From the NCBI GenBank assembly GCA_019054805.1, contig JAHQIY010000004.1, forward strand, positions 7,758,501 through 7,822,500: DNA of 64,000 nt, written 5' to 3'. This document shows, piece by piece, positions 12,046-25,000 of the stretch. Each line of letters begins with the position of its first letter. Position 1 is the first letter of the stretch. The stretch comes from Brachionus manjavacas (taxonomy: Eukaryota > Rotifera > Eurotatoria > Ploima > Brachionidae). A model generated the notes under the pieces. That model searched no databases. It was not told the DNA's origin and saw only the letters and a program-made list of their open reading frames with translations. Both the position numbers and the translations under genes were made by a program.

Positions 12046-12620
12046 GTTTTCCTTTACTCTTGCACTGACGGAAAGCGTTTTTTGCTTACATTGATTTAGA
12101 CATTTTCAAAAAATTTTAAATTGATCATGGCAGGTAGAAAATTTTTAGTGAGAAAAAAAGTAAATTTTAGAAAGTTTTATTGTTTTTATTGATCAAAGAA
12201 GAAAAATGTTTTTAATCATATAAATTAAATTGATTTTTTTTTAAATCAAAAACATTAAGATAAAATTTGGCAGTAGATTTTAATTTTTATTTAAGTTGAA
12301 AAATTGAAAAATTATTTATTCCAAAATATTTTTCAAAATAACTTTGGATTTTAGCTAAATAAAATAGAATGATCACTTTTTTTATAGCCTTAACCGAATG
12401 GTTTACATAGAATAGATATAAAAATCAATAAAAATTTGAAGTTTAAAAAAAATTATAAAATCATAATATTTCGTCAATTTTTTAATGTAACATTTCATTA
12501 TAAAAAAACTCTTTGACTGACAATATAAAAACCCCAAAACTCGATTAATCTTTATTCGATAAAGAAATTTTTGACATTTGAAAAAAATTTTACTTAAATT
12601 TGAAATTTTTACACTAAATC
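12046..12620. other. Non-coding stretch downstream of CKAP5
   Basis: This is the 3' flank of CKAP5. Nothing else is seen apart from the candidate poly-A signal at 12551-12556. Confidence 0.5.
12551..12556 (-). terminator. Candidate polyadenylation signal of CKAP5
   Basis: AATAAA on the minus strand, about 65 bases after the CKAP5 stop codon. It is the first such hexamer downstream that I noticed. Confidence 0.45.
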
Positions 12621-15600
12621 TTATCGCCGAACATTTTTGATCAATTCAAATCGGCGTCTGTATTCCTCCAACAGATCTTCGGGTGGAGTTTGAATGTAAT
12701 TAGTGCCGGTGTTGCTTGCATTCGTTGTTGCTTGAGTATTTGGTTGATTAGTTTGGCTCTGAAGGGAATTTTGTTCGCTTGAGTTTTCAATGAATTTCTT
12801 AACAATAAAAATAGAAAATTATCAAAATATCTTTTAAATGTTACATTCACTTTCATGTCCAATTGTTTAAGATCGTTCAACTGGTCGGACTTAAGAAAAA
12901 AAAGATTAATTTTGAAATATTTTCTTGTCCCAAAACCCACAAAAATTAATTATTAGTTTTGGTGATTTAAAAGCTAGTTTTTGTATTCTAAAAATATCGT
13001 GAATCACCTAAAGGCAGAATTTTTTATCATAGAAAAAATTTAAAATATATTTTAATTATTAAATTAATTAATCTTAGCTGGTTTTAAACATTGATTTTGA
13101 TTAAAGTTTTTATATTTTAAGAGTTGTAAATTCATTTTTTCAAATTTTCACTTTCTTTATTTGATTTACTATGAGTGCTTAATAAACAATAATGAGAAAG
13201 ACCGACAAAAAAAGCTATTAGAGAATAATTTTAATGAACTTGTTTTTGATTTCTTTTGTAAAAAATTAAACAATAAATACAGTGCTTTACTTTTAACCGC
13301 AGAACGGATTAATTACACCATTTTACGTAATTTTACATCAATAAATGTAAGATATTATTCATTTAAAATAAAATTTACTTTATTTTACCTTTTATTAAAT
13401 TTTTAACAATATTTATATTTTATAAAATTATGTAATAAAATTTAAAAAAAATGTAAATTTTCAGGTTGATAAAAAATTTTTATGAAACCTAAAAAAAATT
13501 ATTAAAAATCAAATTTTAAAAAAATCAATGTGAAAAATTAGAATTATTTGGCCGTCAGCATTTTTGTTGTGTTATACTTGAAATAATGTAATTTAAATCA
13601 TTTTAGGGAAGCTTACATTTAATTACATTCTAAATTTGATGTAATTTATGTAATCTATCAATAATTTTATCTAATCTATAAATATATGTAATCTTACATT
13701 GTAAAAATACGTAAACTGATGTAATATTAGCCGTTCTGCGGTTTATAGTAAAAAATTGTATATACCATAACAATTCCTTTTATTTAGCAAATATTCATAT
13801 TATTCTAATAATAATAATAATAATAATAATAAGCTACAGCAGGAGACCTGTGGAGCGAGACTAGATGTAGTTTCGCTATGGTAGCTATCTTTCTGTGAAA
13901 AAAAAAAAAAAAAAAAAAAAAAATTTTCTATATAGCTTGATCAAATTTAGGGTTATTAAATTAATCAACTTTAAAAACATGCATGAGATGATTTAACTTT
14001 TTTTTTCTCATTCAGATTTTCAAAATTAAATACATAATTAATATATTGAAAATTTTCTAAGGGAAAAAATGAGTTGCCATTTATAAAAAAAATAAAAAAA
14101 ATAAAGAAATTTGAAAAATAAATAAATTGACTCTCTAAAATTTCTAAGATGTATTTTTTCTATGATTTTTTCTACGAATTGATACAGCGTCAAAAATTAA
14201 GTTAAATAGCTAGTATTAAAACAAAAAAATTAGTTAGTAAAGCAGCTGAAGATTTAAGAGCTAAATTTGAGCTAGAAGAATATTTTTTTGTTGGTGCTTA
14301 TATACCTCGTCATCAGCTGGTTTGCTGAATCTATGCACAGGCTGACACAACAAAGTTTAAAGTTGATATCTATTTGGAAATAATAAAATTTACCTCTGTT
14401 CGTGATCTAGTGTATTTTTTCTTCAAATCTTTGACCAAGTCCATGTATCTTTCAGGATTGATTGAATTTTCTGAATCATTATTGATTGACTTTAGACCAG
14501 AATTTGGCTGATATTTTTGAAATAAACGTGCTGTGCCTGAATTGGCGTTTGACCGGTGGTCATCATTTGCATATGTTCTCAGGTTATTTTCATCGTTGTC
14601 ATCATCATCTAAATTATTAAGATTCGTCTTGGACTTCCAATCAGCAATTGTTTTCATTATGTCATCAACATTTCGAGTCCCAGTTTTAAAATCTAAAAGT
14701 GAAACAAATTAATAAATTAAAAATGACTTAAAATTAAAAAAAAATTTTATATTTATTTTTCATAAATACCTGTTGAATCTGGCGAGGATTTAAGCTTCAA
14801 ATTGGATGACGAAGTGGATGATGTTGAAGATGAGGAAGGTGACTTGTTACGCTCGGTTTCGATCCGCTTAAGATTTTCTTCAATAAACGCTTGCAAATGT
14901 CCAGATGATTTTTTGAAGTATTTGTCACAATCGAAGTCGGGATTTTGGATTTTAAAGTCATACAATTCGTTTAGACCTTGATTGCTAGTGTCACTATCTA
15001 CAATTTTTTTAAGTATTAAACCCAATTGATTACTCAATTGAGTTTGACCAAGGGGCGATGTCGGTTTTTTAGGGGACGAGAAATTTTGAGTCTTGTTTTG
15101 AATGTTTACTTTATTTGAGCTAAATCCAAAGTTACTGCCAACTTGACTGCTTCCATGATTTGAGCTATTTGATAATTGAAATCCATTCTTGAACAATTTT
15201 ATGATGTAAATTTTTATTTCTGAATCGTCCGGCACATTAATTGCTGCTAAGTCGTCGATTATTTTTGCCTGTTTGGCTTTGGCCAAATGAAAGACCAGGG
15301 TCTTTACGGTGCGAAGCGGTAAATCGGACGATTTTCCGGACCATGAACTAGACGGATACATCTTCAAAAATGAATGTATTTCATTTAATACTTTAGAAGT
15401 GTCGATTTGTTGAATTAGAGCTTCGTTTATTTGTGATGATCCGGAATTGTTTGATGACGATTGTGGAGATAAGCGCCTTATTTGACGCCAAATGCATTTC
15501 ATTACCAACTCGAGATATTTAGTACAAGATTTTTGGCTCAAATCACATGAATCTGTCAAGAGTCTAACAAGCGAACAGAAGCAATTTGTTTGGTTAGATG

Positions 15601-18600
15601 TCTCCAAAAGTTTAAGCATTACTAAATTAATTGCTCGGACCAATTGATCACCATCTGAGTATTTGCTTAGTCTTTCGTCCGTCATTAGGGATAATAAGTT
15701 GTCAAACAGCGACTGTAGGGATTCAACATCAGCTGATTTTCCAAGACCACTATCAAACAAGTCCATGACACAATGGAGAATACCTAGAATAGATAGAAAA
15801 AAATATTTATTAATTTGGTCGACAATTTAAACAATAAATAAAATGTTTTTCACAAAAATTTTTTTTAATTATAGAAAAAAAATTACTGAATTTTCATCAA
15901 TATAATTATTTTTGACACTATTGATTATCAATATGTTATTTACCAAAATTTTTTTAAGTATCTTAATATTTTTTTAAATTAAAAACAATTTCCTTAAGTT
16001 GCCGGATTAATCGAAAATTGAATGAAAATTTAGAGTATTCTTTTTAAATTAAGGTTTCACAAAAAAGAATTAAATTTTACAAAATATTTAACTCATAAGA
16101 ATACTGTCATCAATTTGATGATAAATTAAAATTAATTGATTTTTGAAAATTTTGATAAATTGTAAGATTAATTAAATGTCCTTTTTTTAAGATAAAATAT
16201 TCCTAGTCAAAATATTAGCATACACTGGAAAATTAAAAGAAAAAAAATTCCTTAATAAAAGATTGCGATTAGATTGATTATTTTTTATATTCTTAATAAA
16301 TTTAATAAAATAAAAATATTCAACTGATCACTTTATTTTTAATAATTTAATTTAGTTTTTTTTTTAAATAATTTGTTGAAAAAAAATAAAAATAAAAAGA
16401 TAATTCATTTTTAAAAATTTTTAATTAGACTTTAGACTTACTTATTATGCTATTAGAGTGATTTGTGTTGGATTAAAATTAAAATTTAACAATCAATTAT
16501 TTCTGTTTTTTTTAATTATTTTTTGTTAAAGAAATATAAAAAACAGACAGCTACCATAGCTAGTTTTGCTATCGTAAATTGAAGTTAGTGATCAAAATTT
16601 AAGGATTGTGTTCAAAGGTTTTTATTTATAAAATAAAAAACAATTTTCTTAGTTATTAAATTTTAATCATAAACTCAAAATTTGTCATATAATTGTTCCT
16701 ATTCTATCCTAGTGGATAATGGGGAGGCGCTCATCTCCTTTTCAAGTACCTTTTTGAGCAACGGTAAAATTTGTCATGCAGTAGCTTATTTGTGAGAATT
16801 TTTTTAATATTTGAAAAAATTGTGAAAATTATTATGAAAATATGAATTTTTGGAAATGTGATTTCAATTGTTTTATGCATTTTTAAAGCAATCCAAAATG
16901 GTTCTTAATAAACTAAGCATTAAAATATATTTTCAGCCTAATAATATTAAAAAAACAAACTTTAGTTTTGAAAAAAATGAGCAATTACCTTTATAAAGCT
17001 TGAATACCATTTCAATCGGATAGGTTTTTCCTTCTAAATAAATTCTGTTAGCCACTGCTAGCTTCATGGCAACTGTATTCAAAAAATTATCAATGTGCGG
17101 TGCAAAGAGTTGCTTTTTCTCCTTATCCTTGATGACAACATCGATTTGAAGCAAATTTTGAATACTAATTTCAATATTCGAATGCGAAATATGTGTGATT
17201 ACGAGCTCGATAGCTTCTTTGCAATCTTGGGTCTCTTTCAATTTAGTAATGGGATAAGGTGGCATATTTTTGCGTGGTGGGGGCAAATCAATGGGTTTAT
17301 TCAGCAAATCATCTAGGTCTTTGTGAGAAGTTAACTTGACCGAAATGACTGGGTCCTTGTCGTCATCGTCATCTTTGATGTCCAAACAGAATTGGCCTTT
17401 GACTTTAGGCAAGGGTCTGTTGGACGACGGTGACACAATTTGCTGAGTAAGTGACTGGCCCTTGCGCGGCGTAGTGCTGTACTTAGCCGCAATTCTGGAA
17501 CCACCGGATGGTGGCTTGTCATCCACAGCAATGGAGGCTTGCGGTGTTCCCATTTGACACTGATTGGAAACCGGTAATGGCGGCATCGGTGCCTCATGGT
17601 TCTTGGCCTCTTTTTGTGCATCTTTTTGGCCTACACTCCCACTGGCTGATGCTTTGAGACCATTAGTCTTGGCCGATCGCTTGATTCTTTCGTCAAGCAT
17701 GCTCTGGTCCTTTTCATTCAATTTTCCAATATACTTGTAAACCGGATCTCCCACTATTTGATAGGCAATGGTAATTGTATTAAGGGCAGCATTTCGAACG
17801 CCATTATCGCGGTCGCCAATCTGCTTGGCTATTTCTTTTAGACTTCCACTCGGATTAAATTGATTGAGGCCTTGATTTTCGATCATGAGACCCAGCTCTT
17901 CCAAACATTCGGCTCTTTGGCGAGCGTTCTTGGACACCAGACCCTGCAACAAAAAGCTAAACACCTTGACTGGCGAATAGACCAAAGCTATTTGCTTTAT
18001 TATCGACCTAAAACCTTTTCGTATAGGATCCTTTGGATCTCCTAGTTTACCGATAAAATACGGTATGAACGCATTGGCCTCGTAGTCGATTAGGTGATAG
18101 TTTTTCACATTTAAAAGCATGTTGAACAACGAGTTCATGTAGTCAATGGCTTTGAGAATTACGGTCGGATTTGTTTCAAAAAATCTGAGCGTAAGCCAAC
18201 GCAGTATAAGATCCAAATTGCTGAGTGTGGCGTCGGGCAGATCGTCCACTGCTTTGGTCAATGTTTGCAGAGCAATTATTTGATATTTAAAGTCATCATG
18301 AAACAGCTGAGTCATCAGGGTCCGATTGAATCCGGCAGTGTCCATTTGTTGTCTGAGCAAATCAATGTAATCTTTTCTTGGCACGTCAAAATTCCATTTG
18401 AGAGTTTTAAGCGATTTTTCGTCTTCCATTCGCTTTGTTTTGTTCGAAATTTGCATTATAGGCCCGAGATCTTCGTCGTCGCCAGCTTTTTTCTTTGAGC
18501 TGGCAGCGGCTGTTTTTTTCTCGGCCTCTTTTTCTTTTTTGCTCTTTTCTTCTTTGGCTTTGGTGGTCTCTTTTTTTTTCTCGACAGGCGGCGCCGGCTC

Positions 18601-21600
18601 TTCCATGGACTCTTCTGGCGAGTCGGCGTACAAGTCTTTTCGCTCAGCTGGTTTGGTGATCTTGGGTCCAGTGGTGGCCGGCTTTGGCGCAGGCGCCTGC
18701 TTAGCCGAGTATTCAACTCGGGCTTTTTCGATCAAAGGCTGAATTATGCTCACAGAAGTTGGCTTTACTTTTTGTAAGGCGCGCATCAGGTCGTTTGGAC
18801 CGAGCGCCATCATCAACGGCGCAATCAACTCTTGGGACTTGGTTCTGACCTCTGGGTTTCGGTCTTCCACAAAGCCGAACACACTTGGTATTATTGATTT
18901 AAGTTCAGGCGGCATTTTTCCTTTGCACTTTGGCAACGTCTGTGCCAGCCAAGCGCAAAGCTCCGCTTTAATATTCGGATTAGTGGCTGAGGAAAAAATT
19001 TCAGTCATCAGGTCATTTTCGAAAAATGGCGCAATGCCGCCGCAGTTTTCGAACCATGAATTAAGTGCCGAAACGGCTGTTTTGCGCAGCGCTTCTTTGC
19101 TGTCCGATAGAGCCTGGATCATGCCTGGTGCTAGGATCGAAACAAATTTTCTTCCTTGCGAGCCTAGTGCAGCGGCAAGTTTTTCACATATTTTAAGGGA
19201 GGCCGTGGCCAGCACTTTATTTGTATCGGTCAATCGTTTGTTTAAATTAGTAGGAAAATCATTTAGGTTAGCTTCGATGAATTTGTTTTCTCTTAAAATG
19301 ACCTCAATTTTTTCCAAAGCTGCCTGACGCTCTTTCCAATTTTTGTCATTCAACTGATTGATTAGATCCTCATTTAATTGTGAGCTAATGTCAGTTCGGG
19401 GAATGAGCGCTTCTTGCTGAAGCTGAGCTTGCATCGGATCCAATTCTTCTTCACCTCCGTTGGCGCCACCCGATGCCGAATTTGAACTGGGCACATTTTT
19501 GCCCCGAATAGGCGCTGGCGGTTTTTCGCCCTTGACTTTGTCGATCTCAGCATCGATCTGGTCCAGCAGTGCTGGTTTTTCCTGCTCAAAAAATGACCTA
19601 AAACTCGGACCAACATACATGTAGACTGTGCCTATTAATTGAATAGCTGCATTTCTTACACTGGCATTGCTATTAGCCAGAGCGCCTTTGATATGGTTCA
19701 AAATAAGCTTGACTTCGCATCCTTGAAATCCAAACTCTTTGATTGCTTGAGACAACCATAACAAGCAGTGTTCTTGATTTTTTGGATTTTTGGCTTCGAA
19801 AACGGATGGCAAGACTTGATTTACCACATAGGACAGAGTGCATTGGTCGCCAATTTTAGACAAGGCATTTTTGGCTTGTTCGGAGGCCTTCACGTCTCCT
19901 ATTTTGTCCGCAATGTCCGTCAGACAGTAAGAGGCAGATCGTTGACTAAATTTGAATCCAACTTCTGCCACAGAAGCTACTAGTTCCAGTCTTTGCTTTA
20001 ACACTTGGAAGTGAGAGTCCTTAAAGCCAGGCTTTTTGGCCAAAGTTCGCACTATTATCTGAACGGGAGCCTCGTCAGGAACCATTCTTTTGATACAATT
20101 GTTGAGTGTTTCAATGGAACTTTGTCTTTCCTTCCAATTTGAGCTGCCGAGACCATTGACACACTCGGCTCCGAATAATTCCAGAGCTTTTTCTTCAACT
20201 GTTTCTTGCACCATGTCGGGTTCTTCAGGTACACTTGGCTTTTTGGACTCGGCGCCTGATTTACTCTTGGCCGCTGCTTTCGAATCTGAAGATCCTGGCT
20301 TTTTCACAACTGCTTTTTTTTCCACATTGGCCTTGACTGTCTTTGTCTCGGCAGGTTTTGTCTCAGTCTTAGCCGATGCTGCTGGCTTGGCAGTAGCAGA
20401 AGCAGCTGCTTGTGCTTGGCCCGCTCTAGGCTCACCTCTTAGATTCAAAAGAATGCACTTATCTGAATATTCTTTTATTTTTTCCATTTTGAGCGGCTCA
20501 ATTTCGCCAGTCATTTGGAAGAAAATTTTTTCACCAAATGCCTTGTGCACTGCGCCTAGAGCTTCGGATGACGAGTCTCTTACACTCGGATCTGCCTCGC
20601 TCAAATTCTTAACCAAAGGTGGCATGTATTGTTTTAGGACTTTTTTGGGCAAGGTTGTCTGAGTGCTCATGGCAAAGCATCTTGCCAAAAAAAGACCAAC
20701 TTGCTGCCGAACGACCGGAGTTTTGTGACCCAATAGGCCCACGCATATATCACATATTGCCTCTAAGCTTGTCGACGGATAAATTGCGTCACATGCCTCA
20801 CGCAAACCTTCGACAATGTGTTGCTTTTTTTCTTTGAATTTTTCCATTATTGGCTCAATGCAAATGAGAGCATACTTGGAAAAATCTTTTCTCAAACCAC
20901 TGGCCAGACCAGTAACACATTTTGCAGCCACCAAGACACAATTTATGTTCGCATCCTTGGCTATGACTTTTTTCAAATCAGCAACTAGCTCGTGATAATC
21001 GGCAACTTGTAGTCGAGGACTTTTGGCCAATATGCCCTGAAGTGTGTCCAATGATTCTTTGCGCTCTTGCCATTTTTTGGCCTCCAATTTTTCTTTAAAA
21101 TCTTTGGGAAGTTTTGAGAGTATTTCGACCGGGTCCATCAAGTCATAGGGATCGACTGATTCCGAATTCACTTCGCTTGCTTCATCCACAGCGTCGCCTC
21201 CACCAGCTCCGCTCATCATCTTATTTTCCATCTCTTGTTCCATTTTTGCTTTCAAGTCCTGCTGAGACCTCAAAAAACGGGTCTGTCTCGGCTTTTCGGT
21301 GCTGGCCGATTTGAATCCTTCTTCCAATTCTTGCATCACTGTGGGCTTAAGTCCTTGAAATTGAGGCATAATGGCTTGACCAACCCATCTATACATTTCG
21401 ACAGCCATCAATTTAGCTTCGTCTCTTACATTTTTATCTCTGTCTTCCAGCAATTTTGGAATAAATTTGACTATAGGCTTTATTGGAAGAGTTTTGGAAC
21501 TGAATTCACTGATGGCTCGGCGCAATATTTCCAAACACGCTTGCACTATTTTTGGCTGTTTGTTCTCCAAACCTTTGATTAATTCTTCTTGGACAATTTC

Positions 21601-22061
21601 TTGTTTTTCAGCCTCTATGTACATTAAAATTATCTCGAAAGCTTTCTCTTTTATTTTTGCCTTTCCATTTAGACATTTTTGAATCAAACCAGGAACGACT
21701 TCTCCAGCCGTTCTAAAAAATTGAGTTAAACTAGAAAAAAATATTTTTTTTTCATTTACTTGGCAGCAGCAGGTATATTTTCAACATAAGCTAGGACAGC
21801 GTCTAGAGCCTTGTCTTTGGCGACTTCGTTTGAGTCGACGACAAATTTTTTTACTAAGCCCAAGTAAGGCGAATAAGCGGGGTTTTTCGGATCGTCTGCC
21901 CGGCCAAATAATTTACAGCATTCTTCGTAGCCTTCTATACGGGCTTTCCAATTCTTTAGGGAAAAAAAATTCAGGCAAATTTTTACACTTTTAGGCTAAC
22001 TGACCTTATGTTCACATTTGTCCTCTGTGGAGAGCTTTTTCCAGTCATTTTCGTCAGTCAT
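12621..22061 (-). CDS. CKAP5: CKAP5/XMAP215/ch-TOG microtubule polymerase, 7 exons, predicted 2167 aa
   Basis: Exons (minus strand): 22061-22005, 21953-21760, 21712-16989, 15783-14770, 14692-14394, 12889-12851 and 12797-12621; all junctions are GT/AG and the phase is consistent throughout. The N-terminus (DENDWKKLSTEDKCEHK, then NWKARIEGYEECC) matches the family start. Five TOG arrays are marked by their conserved Trp: residues about 21, 298 (KKWQERKESL), 609 (SNWKERQSS), 875 (KNWKERQAA) and 1190 (KWNFDVPRKDY). A Lys/Glu-rich linker of the kind that binds the microtubule lattice precedes TOG5. The C-terminal exons keep the helical domain (e.g. LRTVKTLVFHLAKAK) and a final coiled stretch ending ELIKNVRR. 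The protein adds tubulin to microtubule plus ends and works at spindle poles and centrosomes. Human CKAP5 is about 2030 aa, so this copy is complete and slightly long. The last two exons are short and follow a 1.5-kb intron filled with mobile DNA; they are the least certain part, supported by phase and by similarity to the human C-terminus. Confidence 0.95.
13296..13743. mobile_element. MITE, 448 bp, TA target-site duplication, in CKAP5 intron 5
   Basis: Ends are inverted copies: AACCGCAGAACGG on the left and its complement on the right, with inward similarity continuing for about 55 bases (ACGTAA and ATGTAAGAT blocks). A TA dinucleotide sits directly outside each end (13294-13295 and 13744-13745), as for Tc1/mariner-type insertions. 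There is no transposase. The interior is dense in GTAA/TTAC words. Confidence 0.85.
13806..13832. repeat. (AAT)n microsatellite
   Basis: About nine ATA/AAT units directly before the poly-A retroposon-like segment. Confidence 0.9.
13833..13923 (+). mobile_element. Retroposon 3' end with a 26-base poly-A tail
   Basis: A GC-richer segment ending CGCTATGGTAGCTATC then TTTCTGTG runs straight into 26 A residues (13898-13923). A related piece lies on the opposite strand at about 16547-16575 (GCTATGGTAGCTGTCTGT when read on the minus strand). A GC-rich body plus homopolymer tail is what a reverse-transcribed insertion leaves; whether it is a SINE or a truncated LINE cannot be told. Confidence 0.55.
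14230..14393 (+). pseudogene. Coding-like remnant with one stop, antisense in CKAP5 intron 5
   Basis: About 55 codons read AAEDLRAKFELEEYFFVGAY then IPRHQLVC, a stop, and IYAQADTTKFKVDIYLE. The residue mix is unlike random AT-rich translation. It ends against CKAP5 exon 5 on the opposite strand. It is probably part of an old mobile element; the family is not recognised. Confidence 0.3.
16696..16786 (-). repeat. Dispersed repeat, copy 2 of 3, in CKAP5 intron 3
   Basis: On the minus strand it reads GGTACTTGAAAAGGAGATGA then GCGCCTCCCCATTATCC, nearly identical to the copy at 29990-30102. The middle block CTCTGTGTCAGATC present in the other two copies is missing or replaced here. Confidence 0.8.
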
Positions 22062-25000
22062 ATTGAAAAAAAATTTATATTTTAATTAAATTGAGATAAA
22101 TTTTGTACAGGTCTATAATCAAATTGCTACTGTTTCACTTAAACTCTAAACAAAAAGTTGAAATGAGTTTAATCTAATGGACATTCAAGTTCAGATTAGA
22201 ATCGGTCAATTTGTCGAAAAATGGATATGAAAAAAAGAAAAATTAATTTAGGTTAAAAAAATTAGAAAATAAAATTTGAAGCTATTTTTTACTGAAGAGA
22301 CCAGCAAGCTTTGACTATGAATATTTAAAACTGTGCCAAGTCTACTAAATTCACTCGCGGTTTTCCCGTGGAAATAACACAAAAATCTAAGCCGAATATT
22401 TAACAAAATTAAAAAATTCTCTTGATAGTCTTTAATTATTTTGTTTTAATAATTTCAAGCAAGTAGGGTGAGGATAAAGAAGCGCTTGCAAATTTCAACT
22501 ATTATTCATTTAGATCTCCACTCTTGTATTCCATTGCAAATTTTTGCGAGTATCAAAGGATAGAGATTATGAAAACACATGCAAGAAGCTCACATACGCA
22601 CACACAAAATCATATTTTCAGGAATGAACTCTCATCAAGGCGCATTTTAATAGATTACCATTCGATTTTCGACTATTTCAGTAATCTTTCATTTCATGCT
22701 AGTTATTAGATCAATTCATATAATGAAAAAGATATTCTTTAAGTGAATACGGCGAATTATTTTGCATTATAATAATTTGCATGAATCAGCCAACAATATA
22801 AACTATTTTTATATTCAAACGCATACACTAAAACAAAGTGCTAAAATTTAGTAAAACTAAAATAACTTTTTAAAAGTTGTGAATTAGGTAAAAGTCGATG
22901 TAATTTGGGTCATTTGCAAAAATTTATGTTGATTTAATAATTAATTTTTTTTTTGGTTTAACCCATAATTGGAGTTGGCTTTAATTGCAAATAAATTATT
23001 TTAATATAAAACAACATTTGATCATAATTTTTAGGTGTCGAATTTTTTTTAATTCAAAATAACTCTAACAAAATCTTGGTTTAATTTTTTAGTTTAAATT
23101 AAATATTTAAAAATCCAAATATAAAAAAAATATATATTTTATTAATAATTAGGGTTTTGAGAAATTCAATTAAAAATTGAATAACTCTATTTCTAAAAGT
23201 TTAAAATTATTTCCGTGAATCCAACATAAAGGAATTGTCAAAGTTTCAATTCCAAAACCTCTGCAAATTGCACTCAATTTCAATTTCAAGGTTAATCAAA
23301 AGGCTAGTGCCCTTATCGTAGTAGAATGATTAGCACTTCATTTATTTAATTAATAAAATTAAGATTAAAATTTTTAAAATTTAAAATAATGAACTTTTAT
23401 AAAACTGCAATCAAGTTTTTTTTAAAATTTAAAAATTGATAAATTTATGTCTAATTTTTAAAATTTTTTTACAAAGTCAATATAGATTAAATTGATATTA
23501 TCGAAAATTAGAAGCTTGAAGGTTGCATTTACAGATCGATCTCTTGATCAAAAAATTATCATCGAAACTTCAAGATTATGGTCAACCTTAAAATCTTTGA
23601 CAACTTATATATTATTTCGAAAAAGATTTATCGTTTCAGAAACATTTTAGTGAAAATTATCAGCAAACATTTTAATATTTAATTTCTTAAAAAAAGGTTG
23701 TTCATTCTGACAGATATTACTTAGACGAACTTTATGAAATCTATTTGTAAAATATATTTTATTTCAATTTTGGCATTTAAAATTTTTAAAAATAGATAAA
23801 TTTTTTCAATTAATGTTAACAAACTAATATTGATAAAAATTTTAGCCATCATAAGTATCTATTATTTCTTCTGAAACAATTATACTATTTAAAATTTCCA
23901 AACCTCAATTAAAATTTTGCCATGTATAGTATTTCTTTTGTTATTTAGCATATAATATGAGATGCTTTTAGTTTATATATTTTTTGGATCATCAGATAAA
24001 ATAATTTTCTAGGAATATTTTTTTTAAAGCTAAATAAAACTAAAATTGAAAATGCTGAATTACAAAATTTATATTTACATTTAAATTTGAATGACTTTCA
24101 CCACCTGTAAAAATTCCCCAAAAAAAATTTATTACCTTCATCTGGAAAATACATGAATAAAAGGAAGATAAAAAAAGCTTGAAAAAAATCCATTAATAAT
24201 CTTAATTGGTATTATCAATTATTGGACAGTTTGTGTAAAGATAAAAAATTTAAATCTTTACACAAACTATAAAAAATTTTTTAAATAAAACAAGTTTACT
24301 TTGTATTCAAGATATTAATCATAAAACAAAAGTATCATAGGCTGAACACAAACAAATTTTTACGCATGTGTTTTCAATATGTGTTTATATATATAGTGGT
24401 ACAAGATTATTACTTGAGGGTAATAAAGCAAATTCCATTTTATTTTTTATCTAAAGTAAATTTATCAATATTTACTCTCTTAATAATTATTTTTTTAGAT
24501 TTAAATAATTTTTTTTTTAATTGTTAAATTTAAAACTGTTGATGAAAAATAAAGAAAATTGAAAAAATTTCTTTCATTATTTAATCATAACCTGAATCTT
24601 TTACAAAAAATTAATAAAATTGTTAAATTTTCTGAAATTTTTTCAATGAAGCAAGATTTTTTTTTCTCTTGAAAATATTTTATTGAGCTATTTTATTTTT
24701 TACAAAATATTTCCAATTTTAAATCAAAAGATTTATTTGCGACTTTTTTTTTCGAGAATAAAAAAAAACTTTCCATAAATTAGAAAAAAAATTGGCTCAA
24801 GGTTTATTTTTTATTAATTGATGAAACAATATTTTCCAATACAGAAATTAAAAGTTTTCATGCATTTACAAACAACTTAAACAATTTTAAAATTAGCAAT
24901 TAAACTAATGAATATTTTTAAAATTCCAACAATCAATTTTTACTATGGGTTTATTCTAATTGAGTAGCATCATTTGAATACAAACTGATAAAATTTATTA

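Noticed and set aside
12641-12940. Minus-strand 99-codon frame as a gene
   Set aside because: It reads through a CKAP5 intron and is out of frame with the conserved CKAP5 ending ELIKNVRR.
16933-16988. C-terminal extension of the CKAP5 exon 3 frame past 16989
   Set aside because: The hydrophobic tail after the donor is intron read-through; splicing to 15783 restores the family sequence.
17095-21682. Long plus-strand frames (up to 193 codons) opposite CKAP5 exon 3
   Set aside because: They are antisense shadows of a strongly conserved coding exon; they follow its base composition and show no family motif.
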